Shown here: positions 15,270 through 23,965 of the stretch, piece by piece
Position numbering within the stretch: the first letter of the stretch is position 1
How the letters are laid out: the number at the start of each line of letters is the position of its first letter
DNA from: Gammaproteobacteria bacterium
GTDB taxonomy: Bacteria; Pseudomonadota; Gammaproteobacteria; Ga0077536
Assembly: GCA_016874535.1 (NCBI GenBank)
Contig: VGUA01000009.1
Coordinates: 1-54,369 of the forward strand
Direction: 5' to 3'
Length of the DNA: 54,369 nucleotides
The notes under the pieces: generated by a model
Database searches by the model: none
Seen by the model: the letters and a program-made list of their open reading frames with translations, nothing else
What the model was told of the DNA's origin: nothing
Position numbers and translations under genes: made by a program

Positions 15270-15288
15270 ACCCGAACAATTATCGGGT
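15270..15288. repeat. 6-bp hairpin in AT-rich gap
   Basis: ACCCGA and TCGGGT pair across a 7-base loop and are followed on the plus strand by TTATGTTT. It resembles a very weak terminator, but no gene ends here. Confidence 0.3.
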
Positions 15289-15306
15289 TTATGTTTCAAG
15301 CTACTG

Positions 15307-15318
15307 ATTAATATAAAT
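15307..15318. repeat. Right copy of a 12-bp direct repeat
   Basis: ATTAATATAAAT, identical to and in the same orientation as 11057–11068. The interval between the copies is 4.25 kb and holds the PilZ-like, avtA, small membrane protein, hipA and hipB genes. Confidence 0.4.
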
Positions 15319-15391
15319 TTATGGCTGGCTTGAGGAAAATCCTCAGGTGAATTCGAGGAAAGTGGCCCAACTTTTCGCAGCCCCGGCGCGC

Positions 15392-15408
15392 AAGCACGTC
15401 GCGTGCTT
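15392..15408 (-). terminator. Hairpin just after lhr
   Basis: AAGCACG and CGTGCTT form a perfect 7-bp stem with a 3-base loop, beginning 3 bases past the lhr stop. There is no T-tract on the minus strand, so it may protect the 3' end rather than terminate. Confidence 0.4.
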
Positions 15409-15411
15409 ATG

Positions 15412-18400
15412 TCAAATCTTGCGTCTCGCGGCTTGGGGGCTGGAGCGTCGGGCGATCAAGGCCGTCCGGACGCGCATCTCCTGTGCCGCGTCCAAGGTCT
15501 TGAGAAGGTGAATCTGGCCTGCAAGGCGGGTGGCAACGGGCTCGCCATCCAGCCAGGCGACCACCGCCTGACTGTTCGTTGGTACCCGCACTCCCGGGGT
15601 GAGTATGCCCACGAGATTGAGCGGATCCGCGGCGCTGGTGAGTACGGGAACTCCGCTGGCCTGGCTTGCGCGGACACGCCGCAGGGCAGCGACAACCTCG
15701 GGCAGGGCAAATTGCTCGCCGGCAAAACCGGCCACGAAGCGCCCTCCCCTGATTTCCCCGCGCGCTTCCATGCGCCGCAGGCATTGCAGGATGGGTCGCC
15801 AGAGCTGCGCGCAGTTCTCGCGCTCCAGGAGTCGCCGGAAGACCACGCCGTAGCGTTGCAGGAGACTCCGTGCGACAGGTTCCAGATCCGGAGCGCCATA
15901 GGGCAGTTGTTCCGGCCCGCCTTCCCCGGCTGCGAGCAACGCCCAACGGCCCGTGTCCTCGATGCCGGTGGCCACGGCCCGTCGTCGGCGTTGACCGTGC
16001 AAGGGACGGCGTTTTGCACTGGGGGTCAGAAGCACACGCAGACCCAGCGTGTTGTCGGATGTCGCGAGCCCCGCTGTCACGAGCTCACTCAGCGCCTGCT
16101 CGCACTGGGTCCTGAGCAATCGGGTGCCGGCCGCAATGTCGTCGAAGAACGAAGCGCCATGACCCTGCAAAAAGGCCTGCACGGCCAACGCCACGCCACT
16201 CAGTTCGGGTTTTTCATCGCCACCATGCAGGCGCAACCATGCGCGCAAATCACCGCGCGGAACAAAGCTGATGGGGGAAGTCCGCAGCAACTGTGCGCCC
16301 GCCTTGCCGCCCTCGCGGGGCCGCAGGCGCAACCAGCTCACCCTGCCGCCTCCGCTCAGGCGGTCGAGCATCGACGGGCTGTAGTCCTTGATCCTGAGCG
16401 GGAGGATGGCCTGCTCCCACGCCGCGGCCGGGGCTTCGAAGCCCGCAAGCATTTCGAGCACCTTGGCAGTCGCCTGGGTGCCCTCCACCTGCTGCCCCCC
16501 AGCCGCGTATTGCCACTCAAAGAGGAAACGCAGGAAGTCGGCAGCGGCGACCGGTTCTATCTCGGCGCGCAGACGGTTCAGGGTGTAGCGGTGGATGCGC
16601 GCAAGCAGGCGGCGCTCACACCATTCGAGGTCGACCACCCCCGGGGAATACTGTCCGCGCATCACGATGCCCTGGGCTTCCAGTGCATGAAGTTGTTGTT
16701 CGATGGCGGAGGTCTCCTGTCCGAGGTGCGCGGCAAGCATCTGCACCGTTACCGGACCGCAGACCTCCATCCAGCCCCGCACCAGCGCCAGCAGGGGCGA
16801 CTCCACGGTCGGCAACTGCAATTCGGCCGGCGGCTCTGCGCCGATCAGTGCTGCGCCGGGCCATAGCCCGCACAGGTCGCGGCAACGCTCGGCCGCGAGC
16901 CACTTCATCTCATCCGCTGGCTGCGAACCTAGGCCGCCGGTCGAGGATCCTCGCGTATGCAAGGTGAGCGCGCGGCCCTCGCCTGCCAGCACCTCGTACC
17001 AATCCGCAAGCCTCGCCTCATCCACCTCTGCAAGCTCGCCCCGGGGGCCGTGTGCGAGGGTCGAGGGACTGACCGCCCCCAGCAGATCCAGCGCCTCATG
17101 CAGCTCGTCCCGATTGCGCGGGCTTGGCCAGACTTCCGCGATCACCCGTGCGATGGCCTGAGGATCCAGTGCGCCGAGATCGGTTGCCAGGGCCGGATCC
17201 AGCCAGCGACGGCTCTGCACGGCCTGGGTACGCCGCTCCTCCAGCGGGGCATCATCGAGAAACGCATAGGGATTGGCATTCAGGACTGCCTGCGCGAATG
17301 GCGATGGCTCGGTGAGGTCGCGCGCAACCAGTTCTTTTTCCCCCGCTTCGATGGCGCGCAGGAGAGCTTCGAGGCCGGTGCAGTCCATGACGTCCGAGAG
17401 GCAGTCGTCGATGGCTTGTGCGACGAGCGGATGGTCCGGGATCTCGCGGGCGCCAGTGAGGTTTTCCGCACAAGCCAGCTGATCGGGAAACACCAGCGAC
17501 ACCAGATCCTCGGCAGACATGCGCAACAGTCTGGGCGGCGTGCGTTTGCCAAACCGGCTGCGCTGGATGGCCAGTGCACAGCAGGCCACCCAGCGCCAAC
17601 GCACCGGAAACATGGGCGCATCCAGAAGCGCCTGGGTCAACACCTGGCGCACGGTGGCCGCCTTGAGGAAGCGCCAGACATCTTCCAGCGGAAAACTGTG
17701 GATGGCGCCCAGCGAAATGACGATTGCATCCTCCACCGCCGCAGCCTGCAGCTCGAAATTGAACTGGCGGCAGAAACGCTTGCGCAGGGCGAGCCCCCAA
17801 GCCCGATTGATGCGTGTGCCGAAAGGCGAATGGATGACGAGCTGCATGCCGCCCGATTCGTCGAAGAAGCGTTCGAGTACCAGTGTGTGCTGGGTGGGCA
17901 TGACACCGAGCGCCAGGCGACCGCCCGCGAGATATTCGTAGATCTGCTCGGCAGCGGAACGACCCAGTGCCAGATCCTCGCGCAGCCAGGCGAGGAGCGT
18001 GGCTGCTCGTTGCTCACCCGCAGTGGCCAGCAGGCGCAGATCGAAATCAGCGCGCAGGCGGGACACGGCCGTGGACAGTTCATCACTGCGCGCCGGTGCC
18101 TCACCGACCCAGAACGGCATGTTGGGAGGTTCGGCGGCGGCGTCGGCCACGCGCACGGCAGATTGCTCTATCTTCACGATGCGCCAAGAGCTGTTGCCCA
18201 GCTGGAAGATGCTTCCGGGCATGCTGTCGATCGCAAAATCCTCGTTGACGGTGCCGACAAACTGGCCGCTCGGCTCCACCAGGACGTCGTAATCGGCCGT
18301 GTCGGGAATTGCCCCGCCACAGGTGATGGCAACGAGGCGCGCGCCCGGGCGGGGCCGCACCTGGCGGTTGATGCGGTCCAGATGCAGATAGGCACTGCGC

Positions 18401-19803
18401 CGGCCACGGGCGAAGGCATACCCTTCGGCCAGCATGTCGAGCACGCGCGAGAAGGTTTCGGTGGACAAGGCGCGGTAACAATATGCACCCCGCATCAGGC
18501 CGAGCAGTGCATCGAAGCTGCATTCCCCGCGCGCCGCCACTTCGGCCACGATTTGCTGGGCGAGCACATCCAGTGCCGGGCCAGCGATGGTCAAACGATC
18601 CAGTTCACCCCGACGCGTCATGTCGAGCAGGGCTGCGCATTCCACGAGTTCGTCCCGGCTTTGCGGGAAAAGGCGTCCCTTGATCAGCGCATCGAGTCGA
18701 TGGCCGGAGCGCCCCACACGCTGGAGCAGTGTTGCGAGCGTTCGCGTGGAGCCAATCTGGCAGACCAGATCCACCTCGCCCACATCGATACCAAGCTCGA
18801 GTGAGGCCGTGGCCACCAGCGCCCGCAGCTGCCCCGCCTTGAGCCGCTGCTCGGCCTGCAGGCGCAGCTCGCGCGACATGCTGCCGTGATGGGAAGTGAT
18901 GAGATCATTCCCGATACGATCACTGAGCGCCTTGGCGACCCGTTCGGCCATGCGCCGCGTGTTGACGAACACGAGTGTTGTGCGGTGCTCGAGGATCAGT
19001 TCCGCAATCCGGTCGTGCATCTCGGACGCGGATTCCGCAGACAGCACCGCCTCCAGCGGCGCGCTCGGCAGCTCGAGCGCGAGGTCACGGGTGCGGGCGT
19101 GGCCCTCATCGATGATGTCGACCTGCTTCTGCAGGCTCTCGCACGCAGAAGTGCCGCAGAGGAAACGAGCCACTTCCTCCAGCGGCCGTTGCGTGGCGGA
19201 GAGCCCAATCCGGCGGGGGCGTTGGGCGGTCAGCGCCGACAGCCGCTCAAGACTCAGGGCCAGGTGGGCGCCCCGCTTGGTGCCCGCCACGGCATGAATC
19301 TCGTCCACGATGATCGTGCGGGTGGTCTTCAGCATGTCCCGCCCGCTCTCGCTGGTGAGCAGGATGTAGAGCGACTCGGGCGTGGTGACGAGGATCTGGG
19401 GCGGGTTCCGCCGCATCAGCGTGCGGGAGATCTGGGGTGTATCTCCCGTTCGCACCGCCGTGCGCAGGGGCACTGCGGGAAATCCCCCCGCCGCGAGGGC
19501 CTCCTGAATACCCGCGAGCGGCTGCTCCAGATTGCATTGGATGTCGTTGCTGAGAGCCTTGAGCGGCGAGACATAAACAATCTGCACACCCTCGGCGAGC
19601 CTGTTCTCCACGCCCTGGCGGACCAGTTCGTCAATGACGGCCAGGAACGCAGCCAACGTCTTGCCAGCACCGGTGGGTGCCGCCACCAGGAGATCGCGTG
19701 GCTCGCGCAGTGCCTCCCAGGCACGGATCTGCACCGGGGTGGGGGCCGTGAAAGCCACACTCAACCAGGTGGAAACCGCGGGATGAAAACGTTCCGGTGA
19801 CAT
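15412..19803 (-). CDS. lhr: ATP-dependent helicase Lhr
   Basis: A 1463-residue superfamily-2 helicase of the 'large helicase-related' family, which unwinds DNA 3' to 5' and is linked to repair. Walker A is APTGAGKT at residues 42–49, the DEIH box at 167–170 and motif III SATQ at 202–205. The second RecA-like domain includes TTLVFVNTRRMAERVA, ASLELGIDVGEVDLVCQIGS and QRVGRSGHR. Winged-helix and Lhr-core regions follow, then the long C-terminal half found only in full-length bacterial Lhr (E. coli 1538 residues). No frameshift is seen. It is transcribed alone, divergent from trmO; a 7-bp hairpin lies directly after its stop. Confidence 0.95.
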   Translation of the reverse strand: MSPERFHPAVSTWLSVAFTAPTPVQIRAWEALREPRDLLVAAPTGAGKTLAAFLAVIDELVRQGVENRLAEGVQIVYVSPLKALSNDIQCNLEQPLAGIQEALAAGGFPAVPLRTAVRTGDTPQISRTLMRRNPPQILVTTPESLYILLTSESGRDMLKTTRTIIVDEIHAVAGTKRGAHLALSLERLSALTAQRPRRIGLSATQRPLEEVARFLCGTSACESLQKQVDIIDEGHARTRDLALELPSAPLEAVLSAESASEMHDRIAELILEHRTTLVFVNTRRMAERVAKALSDRIGNDLITSHHGSMSRELRLQAEQRLKAGQLRALVATASLELGIDVGEVDLVCQIGSTRTLATLLQRVGRSGHRLDALIKGRLFPQSRDELVECAALLDMTRRGELDRLTIAGPALDVLAQQIVAEVAARGECSFDALLGLMRGAYCYRALSTETFSRVLDMLAEGYAFARGRRSAYLHLDRINRQVRPRPGARLVAITCGGAIPDTADYDVLVEPSGQFVGTVNEDFAIDSMPGSIFQLGNSSWRIVKIEQSAVRVADAAAEPPNMPFWVGEAPARSDELSTAVSRLRADFDLRLLATAGEQRAATLLAWLREDLALGRSAAEQIYEYLAGGRLALGVMPTQHTLVLERFFDESGGMQLVIHSPFGTRINRAWGLALRKRFCRQFNFELQAAAVEDAIVISLGAIHSFPLEDVWRFLKAATVRQVLTQALLDAPMFPVRWRWVACCALAIQRSRFGKRTPPRLLRMSAEDLVSLVFPDQLACAENLTGAREIPDHPLVAQAIDDCLSDVMDCTGLEALLRAIEAGEKELVARDLTEPSPFAQAVLNANPYAFLDDAPLEERRTQAVQSRRWLDPALATDLGALDPQAIARVIAEVWPSPRNRDELHEALDLLGAVSPSTLAHGPRGELAEVDEARLADWYEVLAGEGRALTLHTRGSSTGGLGSQPADEMKWLAAERCRDLCGLWPGAALIGAEPPAELQLPTVESPLLALVRGWMEVCGPVTVQMLAAHLGQETSAIEQQLHALEAQGIVMRGQYSPGVVDLEWCERRLLARIHRYTLNRLRAEIEPVAAADFLRFLFEWQYAAGGQQVEGTQATAKVLEMLAGFEAPAAAWEQAILPLRIKDYSPSMLDRLSGGGRVSWLRLRPREGGKAGAQLLRTSPISFVPRGDLRAWLRLHGGDEKPELSGVALAVQAFLQGHGASFFDDIAAGTRLLRTQCEQALSELVTAGLATSDNTLGLRVLLTPSAKRRPLHGQRRRRAVATGIEDTGRWALLAAGEGGPEQLPYGAPDLEPVARSLLQRYGVVFRRLLERENCAQLWRPILQCLRRMEARGEIRGGRFVAGFAGEQFALPEVVAALRRVRASQASGVPVLTSAADPLNLVGILTPGVRVPTNSQAVVAWLDGEPVATRLAGQIHLLKTLDAAQEMRVRTALIARRSSPQAARRKI

Positions 19804-19881
19804 GGCGCCAGCCTAGCGTGCCGTGACAGCGGGGACCAGTGAGCGCGATGATCGGAGCCCCGCAACTGCCAGACCTGACTC

Positions 19882-20403
19882 ATGCGCACAGACACCCCCC
19901 TCACGTTCGCGCTCAAGCCCATCGGCCATGTGGTCACCGAGGTGCCGGACGAGGAGATCCCGCGCCGTCGCCGCGAGGTGGTATCCGAAATCCTGATTCT
20001 CCCCGAGTATGTGCCGGGCCTCGCCGGGCTCGAGGCCTACTCCCATCTCATCGTGATTTTCTTCATGCATCGCGCGCCTCCGTGTACCGAACTGGTGATA
20101 CCTGCAGATACCGAGAGAGGGAGGCCGGCGGTCGGCACCTTCGCCATGCGCACCCGCAACAGACCCAATCCCCTGGGCCTCGCGGTGGTCGATTTGCTGG
20201 AGATCAATGACAACCGGCTGAAGGTCAGGCGCCTCGATGCCTGGCACGACACGCCGGTGGTAGACCTCAAACCCTATGATTTCTACGATATCCATACGGG
20301 CATTCGTGTCCCGGCGTGGTCGAACAGTGCGCGCCAGCCTCGCGCCGTGACCCCGCAGGCGAGCGCGATCGATGCGCCAGATGCTCGCGATGGAGTAAAG
20401 TAG
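19882..20403 (+). CDS. trmO: tRNA (N6-threonylcarbamoyladenosine37-N6)-methyltransferase TrmO/TsaA family
   Basis: A 173-residue protein of the UPF0066/TsaA (YaeB) family; its studied member methylates the t6A base at position 37 of certain tRNAs using S-adenosylmethionine. Visible family blocks are the early KPIGHV, EILILPEYVPGLAGLEAYSHLIVIFF (residues ~35–60), then GTFAMRTRNRPNPLGLAVV and LDAWHDTPVVDLKPYDF. The protein ends soon after the catalytic domain, lacking the C-terminal extension of E. coli TrmO (235 residues), so it is a short-form member. It diverges from lhr and precedes the IalB-like gene by 6 bases. Confidence 0.85.
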   Translation: MRTDTPLTFALKPIGHVVTEVPDEEIPRRRREVVSEILILPEYVPGLAGLEAYSHLIVIFFMHRAPPCTELVIPADTERGRPAVGTFAMRTRNRPNPLGLAVVDLLEINDNRLKVRRLDAWHDTPVVDLKPYDFYDIHTGIRVPAWSNSARQPRAVTPQASAIDAPDARDGVK

Positions 20404-20409
20404 CGCCCC

Positions 20410-20937
20410 GTGAAACCCCGGTTCTTTTTCCTCACTGCCTCGGCACTGCTGCTCGCCTGCGCGGCGACTTGCGCGCTCGCCGTCGAGGCCGACGGCAATG
20501 GCGAAGCGCAGCGTTTCGGCAGCTGGATCGCCAAATGCGAGGCACCCCAGGAAGGCCAGCAAGGAGGCTGTTTCATCCTTCAGGAGCTGGTGCTGCGCGA
20601 GGGCGGACAGCGGGTCTTGCAGATGGCCATAGGCTATGTGCCGGGAGACGGGTCCCCGATCGCCGCACTCAGTCTTCCGCTCGGAATGTCCCTGCCCGCC
20701 GGGGTGGTGATGGAAGTTGCCGGCGCACGCCCCATGCACTTCCCGGTGGAACGCTGCGAACCGAGCGGGTGTCGCGCGGGCGCCCGCCTGGAACCTGATT
20801 TCCTGCGCGCACTGGGCGCCGCCGAGCGCATGACCGTGCGTTTCAATGACTCCAAGCGCGAGCCCATCAAAGTGGCGGTGTCGCTGGAGGGCTTCAGCGC
20901 CGGTCTCAACGCCTTGAAGGCGACACGCCGTCCCTGA
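20410..20937 (+). CDS. Invasion-associated locus B (IalB)-like periplasmic protein
   Basis: A 175-residue exported protein with a signal peptide (about residues 1–25, ending CALA-VEAD). The mature part fits the IalB family: QRFGSWIAKCE, GGCFILQEL, PLGMSLPAGVVMEV, RCEPSGCRA and FNDSKREPIKVAVSLEGFSAGLNAL. Four cysteines are positioned for disulfides. IalB was named for Bartonella invasion, but the family is widespread in free-living proteobacteria and its biochemical role is unknown, so no virulence meaning is implied. The GTG start is 6 bases after trmO, suggesting a shared transcript. Confidence 0.82.
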   Translation: MKPRFFFLTASALLLACAATCALAVEADGNGEAQRFGSWIAKCEAPQEGQQGGCFILQELVLREGGQRVLQMAIGYVPGDGSPIAALSLPLGMSLPAGVVMEVAGARPMHFPVERCEPSGCRAGARLEPDFLRALGAAERMTVRFNDSKREPIKVAVSLEGFSAGLNALKATRRP

Positions 20938-20994
20938 GCGCTATCGCGGGCCCGGCGGCGCTGTCGGCTTGGCGGAATCAGCCGCACAGGTGAT

Positions 20995-21486
20995 TCAATG
21001 TCGTGCGCTCTCCAGGCACTCGCGCAGGCTGTCCGCCTCCAGGCGCGTGCCAGAGGCGACGGACAGTGACTTCCCCTCCCCACCGTTGATTTCGAGCACG
21101 TAGCGCGCCAGCACCGGCGGCTGACGGTGACGCAGTGAATGTGGCTCGGCCTCACGCTCGAGATGCACAAGCACGCCGCCATCATCAAAGAACAGCATGT
21201 CGAGCGGAATCAGCGTGTTCTTCATCCACATCGCGAGCCGTTCAGTCTCATCGAACACAAACAGCATGCCGTGCCCCCCGGCAAGCAATTTCCTGCCCAT
21301 GAGACCGCGCTGCCGGGCCTCGGGAGTGCGGGCGACCTCGACTTCGAAGCGTCTCGCACCCGTCGAGCTGCCAACTTGCAACTCGCATAGGGGCAGGGTT
21401 TCCGCCGCCAAGGCAGGGTGTGGACACATCCCGCACGCAAACACCCACGCCCCGGCGATCGCGACTGGCGAGGCCCACGCCCGCAC
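20995..21486 (-). CDS. DUF192 family exported protein
   Basis: A protein of ~163 residues with an N-terminal signal peptide ending PALAAETL and a DUF192 domain. The domain blocks are FEVEVARTPEARQRGLMGRKLL, GMLFVFDE, LAMWMKNTLIPLDMLFFDD and VLEINGGEG. The function of DUF192 is unknown. The start was set at GTG 21486, which gives a normal signal peptide; the open frame extends further, but into the divergent SRPBCC gene. It converges with the IalB-like gene and diverges from the MxaD-like gene. Confidence 0.83.
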   Translation of the reverse strand: MRAWASPVAIAGAWVFACGMCPHPALAAETLPLCELQVGSSTGARRFEVEVARTPEARQRGLMGRKLLAGGHGMLFVFDETERLAMWMKNTLIPLDMLFFDDGGVLVHLEREAEPHSLRHRQPPVLARYVLEINGGEGKSLSVASGTRLEADSLRECLESARH

Positions 21487-21544
21487 ACTACACTGCCGCC
21501 GCCCGCCGCTGAACTGCGGGCCAGATTCAACCGGAGATCTCTTA

Positions 21545-22078
21545 ATGCGACTGCGTATCCTCACCCTGTTCCTGTGCACTCTCGCCTCCAGTCTTGTCTT
21601 CGCGCACGGCCCGTCCCGCCAGAAAGCCACCCAGACCATAGAAATCAACGCGCCCGCGGCCAAGGTCTGGGCGCTGATTGCGGATTTCTGCGCCATCTCA
21701 CAGTGGCATCCGGCGATCGCTGCGTGCACGCCCGAGGGCGGCAACGCGGTGGGTGCCAAGCGTACCTTGCGCGTTGGCAAGGCCGATGGTCCGGAAATCG
21801 TCGAAGAGCTGCAGGCCTGGGACCCGGTGACCATGATGTATCGCTACAAGATCATCAAGACCGACAACGCCGTGATGCCTGTCACCACCTACTCAGCCTT
21901 TCTGACAGTCAGTGCGCGAGATGACAAGACGAGCAGTGTGGAGTGGCGCAGCGGTTTCTACCGCGCCTATCCCAAGAACAATCCGCCGCCCGAATTGAAC
22001 GACGAAGCGGCGCTCAATGCAGTGAACGCGGTTTACCAGCAGGGCCTGGAAAACCTGAAGAAGCTGGCGGAGCAGTAG
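21545..22078 (+). CDS. MxaD-like SRPBCC protein, exported
   Basis: A 177-residue protein with a signal peptide (residues 1–~20, ending VFAHG) and an SRPBCC/polyketide-cyclase-like domain (about 28–175): TIEINAPAAKVWALIADFCAI, then SQWHPAIAACTPEGG and VEWRSGFYRAY. MxaD proteins of this type are periplasmic and accompany PQQ-dependent methanol or alcohol dehydrogenases, but no such dehydrogenase is visible here. GGAGAT lies before the ATG. The beta-propeller gene follows 45 bases downstream, a pairing that fits PQQ-linked alcohol oxidation elsewhere in the genome; that link is inferred. Confidence 0.78.
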   Translation: MRLRILTLFLCTLASSLVFAHGPSRQKATQTIEINAPAAKVWALIADFCAISQWHPAIAACTPEGGNAVGAKRTLRVGKADGPEIVEELQAWDPVTMMYRYKIIKTDNAVMPVTTYSAFLTVSARDDKTSSVEWRSGFYRAYPKNNPPPELNDEAALNAVNAVYQQGLENLKKLAEQ

Positions 22079-22123
22079 ACCCGGATCGCGCGGGCACAGG
22101 CACCTGCGCCGAGACCGGCTGCC

Positions 22124-23110
22124 GTGAGCACCGCCCTCCCCTGGCCCATGGCGAGCACCTTTTCCTGGAGCTTCGCATGGGCCATCGCCTTGAGCTCTCT
22201 CTGCGCCTGCCCGTCGGCTTACGCGCAGCTCGCCTTCATCACCAACCAGGGCACGGATACGGTGTCCGTGGTGGATTTGCGCACGCTCCACCCGGAGTTC
22301 GAAATCCCGGTGGGCAAGGATCCGGCCGGAGTAGCCATCGATCGCGCGGGCGCGCGGGTGTTTGTCACCACCCCGGGCGCACATGGTCTCAGCGTCATCG
22401 ACGTGGCCAGCCGTCGCGTGGCACGGCAGATTGACCTGGGTGGCGAGGTGCTGGGCATCGCACGCGATCCGGCGCGCGATCGCGTCTACGTGACAGAGTG
22501 GTATGGCCAGCGCCTGCTCGCAGTGGATACGCGCTCACTGAAAGTCGTGGCCGAGGTGGCGACGGGGGAAGTGCCGGCAGGCGTCGCGGTCAGTCCTGAC
22601 GGCAGCTGGCTGATGCTGGCTCACCGGGATGCGAATACCGTCGGCATCCATGCCCTGCCGGATCTTGAAAGCCTCGCGACCTTGCCGGTCGGCAAGGCGC
22701 CCTTCGGGGTGAGCGTCTCCGCCGATGGCACACAGGCCTTCGTGGCCAACGTCCAGAGCAATTCCATCTCGCTCATCGACATCACGACACGCACGGTCAC
22801 CGCGGAAATCGAGGTCGGTGAGGCGCCTTACGCCATCGCGCACGATGCGCGCCGCAAGCGTCTGCTGGTCACCAACCAGCAGGCCGGCACAGTTTCGCTG
22901 GTGGATCTCGCGCGCCTGAAGGCGGCGCCCGCCGTACCCGTCGGTGAATACCCGGAAGGCATCAATTACTCGCCGACACTGGACCGCTATTTCGTGGCCA
23001 CATGGTTCGACAACGAGTTGGTGGTACTGGGGGCCGAGAAGCTCGACATCCTCGCGCGGATTGCCACGGGTGATGGTCCGCGCGCCTTCGGGGATTTCAT
23101 CCTCTACTGA
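22124..23110 (+). CDS. Exported YVTN/YncE-type beta-propeller protein
   Basis: A 328-residue protein with a signal peptide (ending SAYAQLAF) and about seven propeller blades of ~40 residues. Each blade shows the repeat theme of the YVTN family, e.g. TNQGTDTVSVVDL, VGKDPAGVAID, VTEWYGQRLLAVDT, VANVQSNSISLIDI and VTNQQAGTVSLVDL. Relatives include proteins found beside PQQ-dependent dehydrogenase systems. The GTG at 22124 or the ATG at 22148 could start it; both leave a signal peptide. It follows the MxaD-like gene, probably as one transcript, and likely acts in the periplasm. Partner and ligand are unknown. Confidence 0.82.
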   Translation: MSTALPWPMASTFSWSFAWAIALSSLCACPSAYAQLAFITNQGTDTVSVVDLRTLHPEFEIPVGKDPAGVAIDRAGARVFVTTPGAHGLSVIDVASRRVARQIDLGGEVLGIARDPARDRVYVTEWYGQRLLAVDTRSLKVVAEVATGEVPAGVAVSPDGSWLMLAHRDANTVGIHALPDLESLATLPVGKAPFGVSVSADGTQAFVANVQSNSISLIDITTRTVTAEIEVGEAPYAIAHDARRKRLLVTNQQAGTVSLVDLARLKAAPAVPVGEYPEGINYSPTLDRYFVATWFDNELVVLGAEKLDILARIATGDGPRAFGDFILY

Positions 23111-23116
23111 CCGTTG

Positions 23117-23965
23117 CTACCCCGCGCCGGGCGCAAGCCCCAGCGCATCGCGCACGCCGTCGCGATAGCCGGTGAAACGCGGGCGCCAGCCCAGGCGCAG
23201 CCAGGTTGAAGCGGGATTGACCCGCTTGCCCGCATCGCCTTCATCGAGGCTCTCGAAGCACGGAGCCGGGGCGTGCAACAACCCGGCAAGAAAGCCGTAA
23301 TACTCGCTGCGGCGCATTGCCTGTCCATCACTGCCCAGTTCAATGGTTGCCGCATGCGCAGACGCCGCCAACACGCGCAGGAGATCCGCTGCGTCCCGCT
23401 GATGGATGAGATTGAGCCAAGCGGAGGCGCGGCCGGGAATCATGCGTCCCTCCTGTACCATGCCTGCGCCGATTACACGCCCCGGTCCATAAAGGCCTGC
23501 CATGCGCACGATGCGGGCCTGTGGCAGCTGCCGCCAGGCCTGCTCGATATCGGCCAGGCCCTGTTCGCGAGGACCACTGAGAGTGGGCACGGTCTCCGCG
23601 CTGACTTCACTACCCTCTGCCGCACCATAGATACCCGTGCTGGAGACAAGTACGGCGCGCTTCAGCGGCAGCCTCTCAATCTGGGAGAAAAGAGAGTCTC
23701 GCAGCTGGGCATTGGACAATGCCGAGGGCGTCAGCAGGCAGAAGACCTCCACAGCATCCGCGCCCGTGAGCGGAGTGGAGAGCTGTTCCGGCGTCAGCGC
23801 CCCCGTCTCGAGCAGCAGGCCCTCGGCGCGCCCGTCGGCCGTGAGTGCAGCGAGGCGCTCCCGACTGCGGCTGGTCACGATGATGCGACCCGGTGACGGG
23901 GCAAGCGCCTCGAGCAGGGCCCGCCCGAGATAACCGCAGCCGAGGATGAAGCGCGCCGGGGGCAT
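23117..23965 (-). CDS. NAD(P)-dependent epimerase/dehydratase-like protein (YeeZ-like)
   Basis: A 282-residue extended-SDR-type Rossmann protein. The dinucleotide loop GCGYLG is at residues 9–14, the substrate-strand segment VLVSSTGIYG includes the serine and tyrosine of the family, and RMAGLYGPGR follows. This composition matches YeeZ-like epimerase-family proteins of unknown substrate. The catalytic YxxxK motif of classical SDRs is not evident. Its ATG overlaps the stop of the upstream hydrolase gene (TAATG), so the two are translationally coupled. Confidence 0.78.
   Translation of the reverse strand: MPPARFILGCGYLGRALLEALAPSPGRIIVTSRSRERLAALTADGRAEGLLLETGALTPEQLSTPLTGADAVEVFCLLTPSALSNAQLRDSLFSQIERLPLKRAVLVSSTGIYGAAEGSEVSAETVPTLSGPREQGLADIEQAWRQLPQARIVRMAGLYGPGRVIGAGMVQEGRMIPGRASAWLNLIHQRDAADLLRVLAASAHAATIELGSDGQAMRRSEYYGFLAGLLHAPAPCFESLDEGDAGKRVNPASTWLRLGWRPRFTGYRDGVRDALGLAPGAG

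Larger units (their letters stand above)
15022..15411. other. AT-rich gene-free region between hipBA and lhr
   Basis: About 390 bases with no convincing gene, strongly AT-rich from about 15130 to 15360. It holds the right copy of the 12-bp repeat, AAAATCATGA at 15177–15186 (inverted relative to a copy at 14948–14957), and three small hairpins: ACCCGA/TCGGGT (15270–15288), TGAGGA/TCCTCA (15331–15345) and AAGCACG/CGTGCTT (15392–15408). It may be decayed DNA, a regulatory region or the site of a small RNA; nothing decides between these. Confidence 0.6.

Noticed and set aside
15403-18804. Long plus-strand open frames opposite lhr
   Set aside because: They are antisense to a full-length helicase with intact motifs; their translations show no family sequence, as expected from GC-rich codon usage.
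19813-20739. A 308-codon minus-strand frame opposite trmO and the IalB-like gene
   Set aside because: Both sense genes have clear family motifs; the antisense translation has none.
20410-20937. IalB-like gene as evidence of an invasive pathogen
   Set aside because: The IalB family is common in free-living proteobacteria and nothing else here suggests host invasion.
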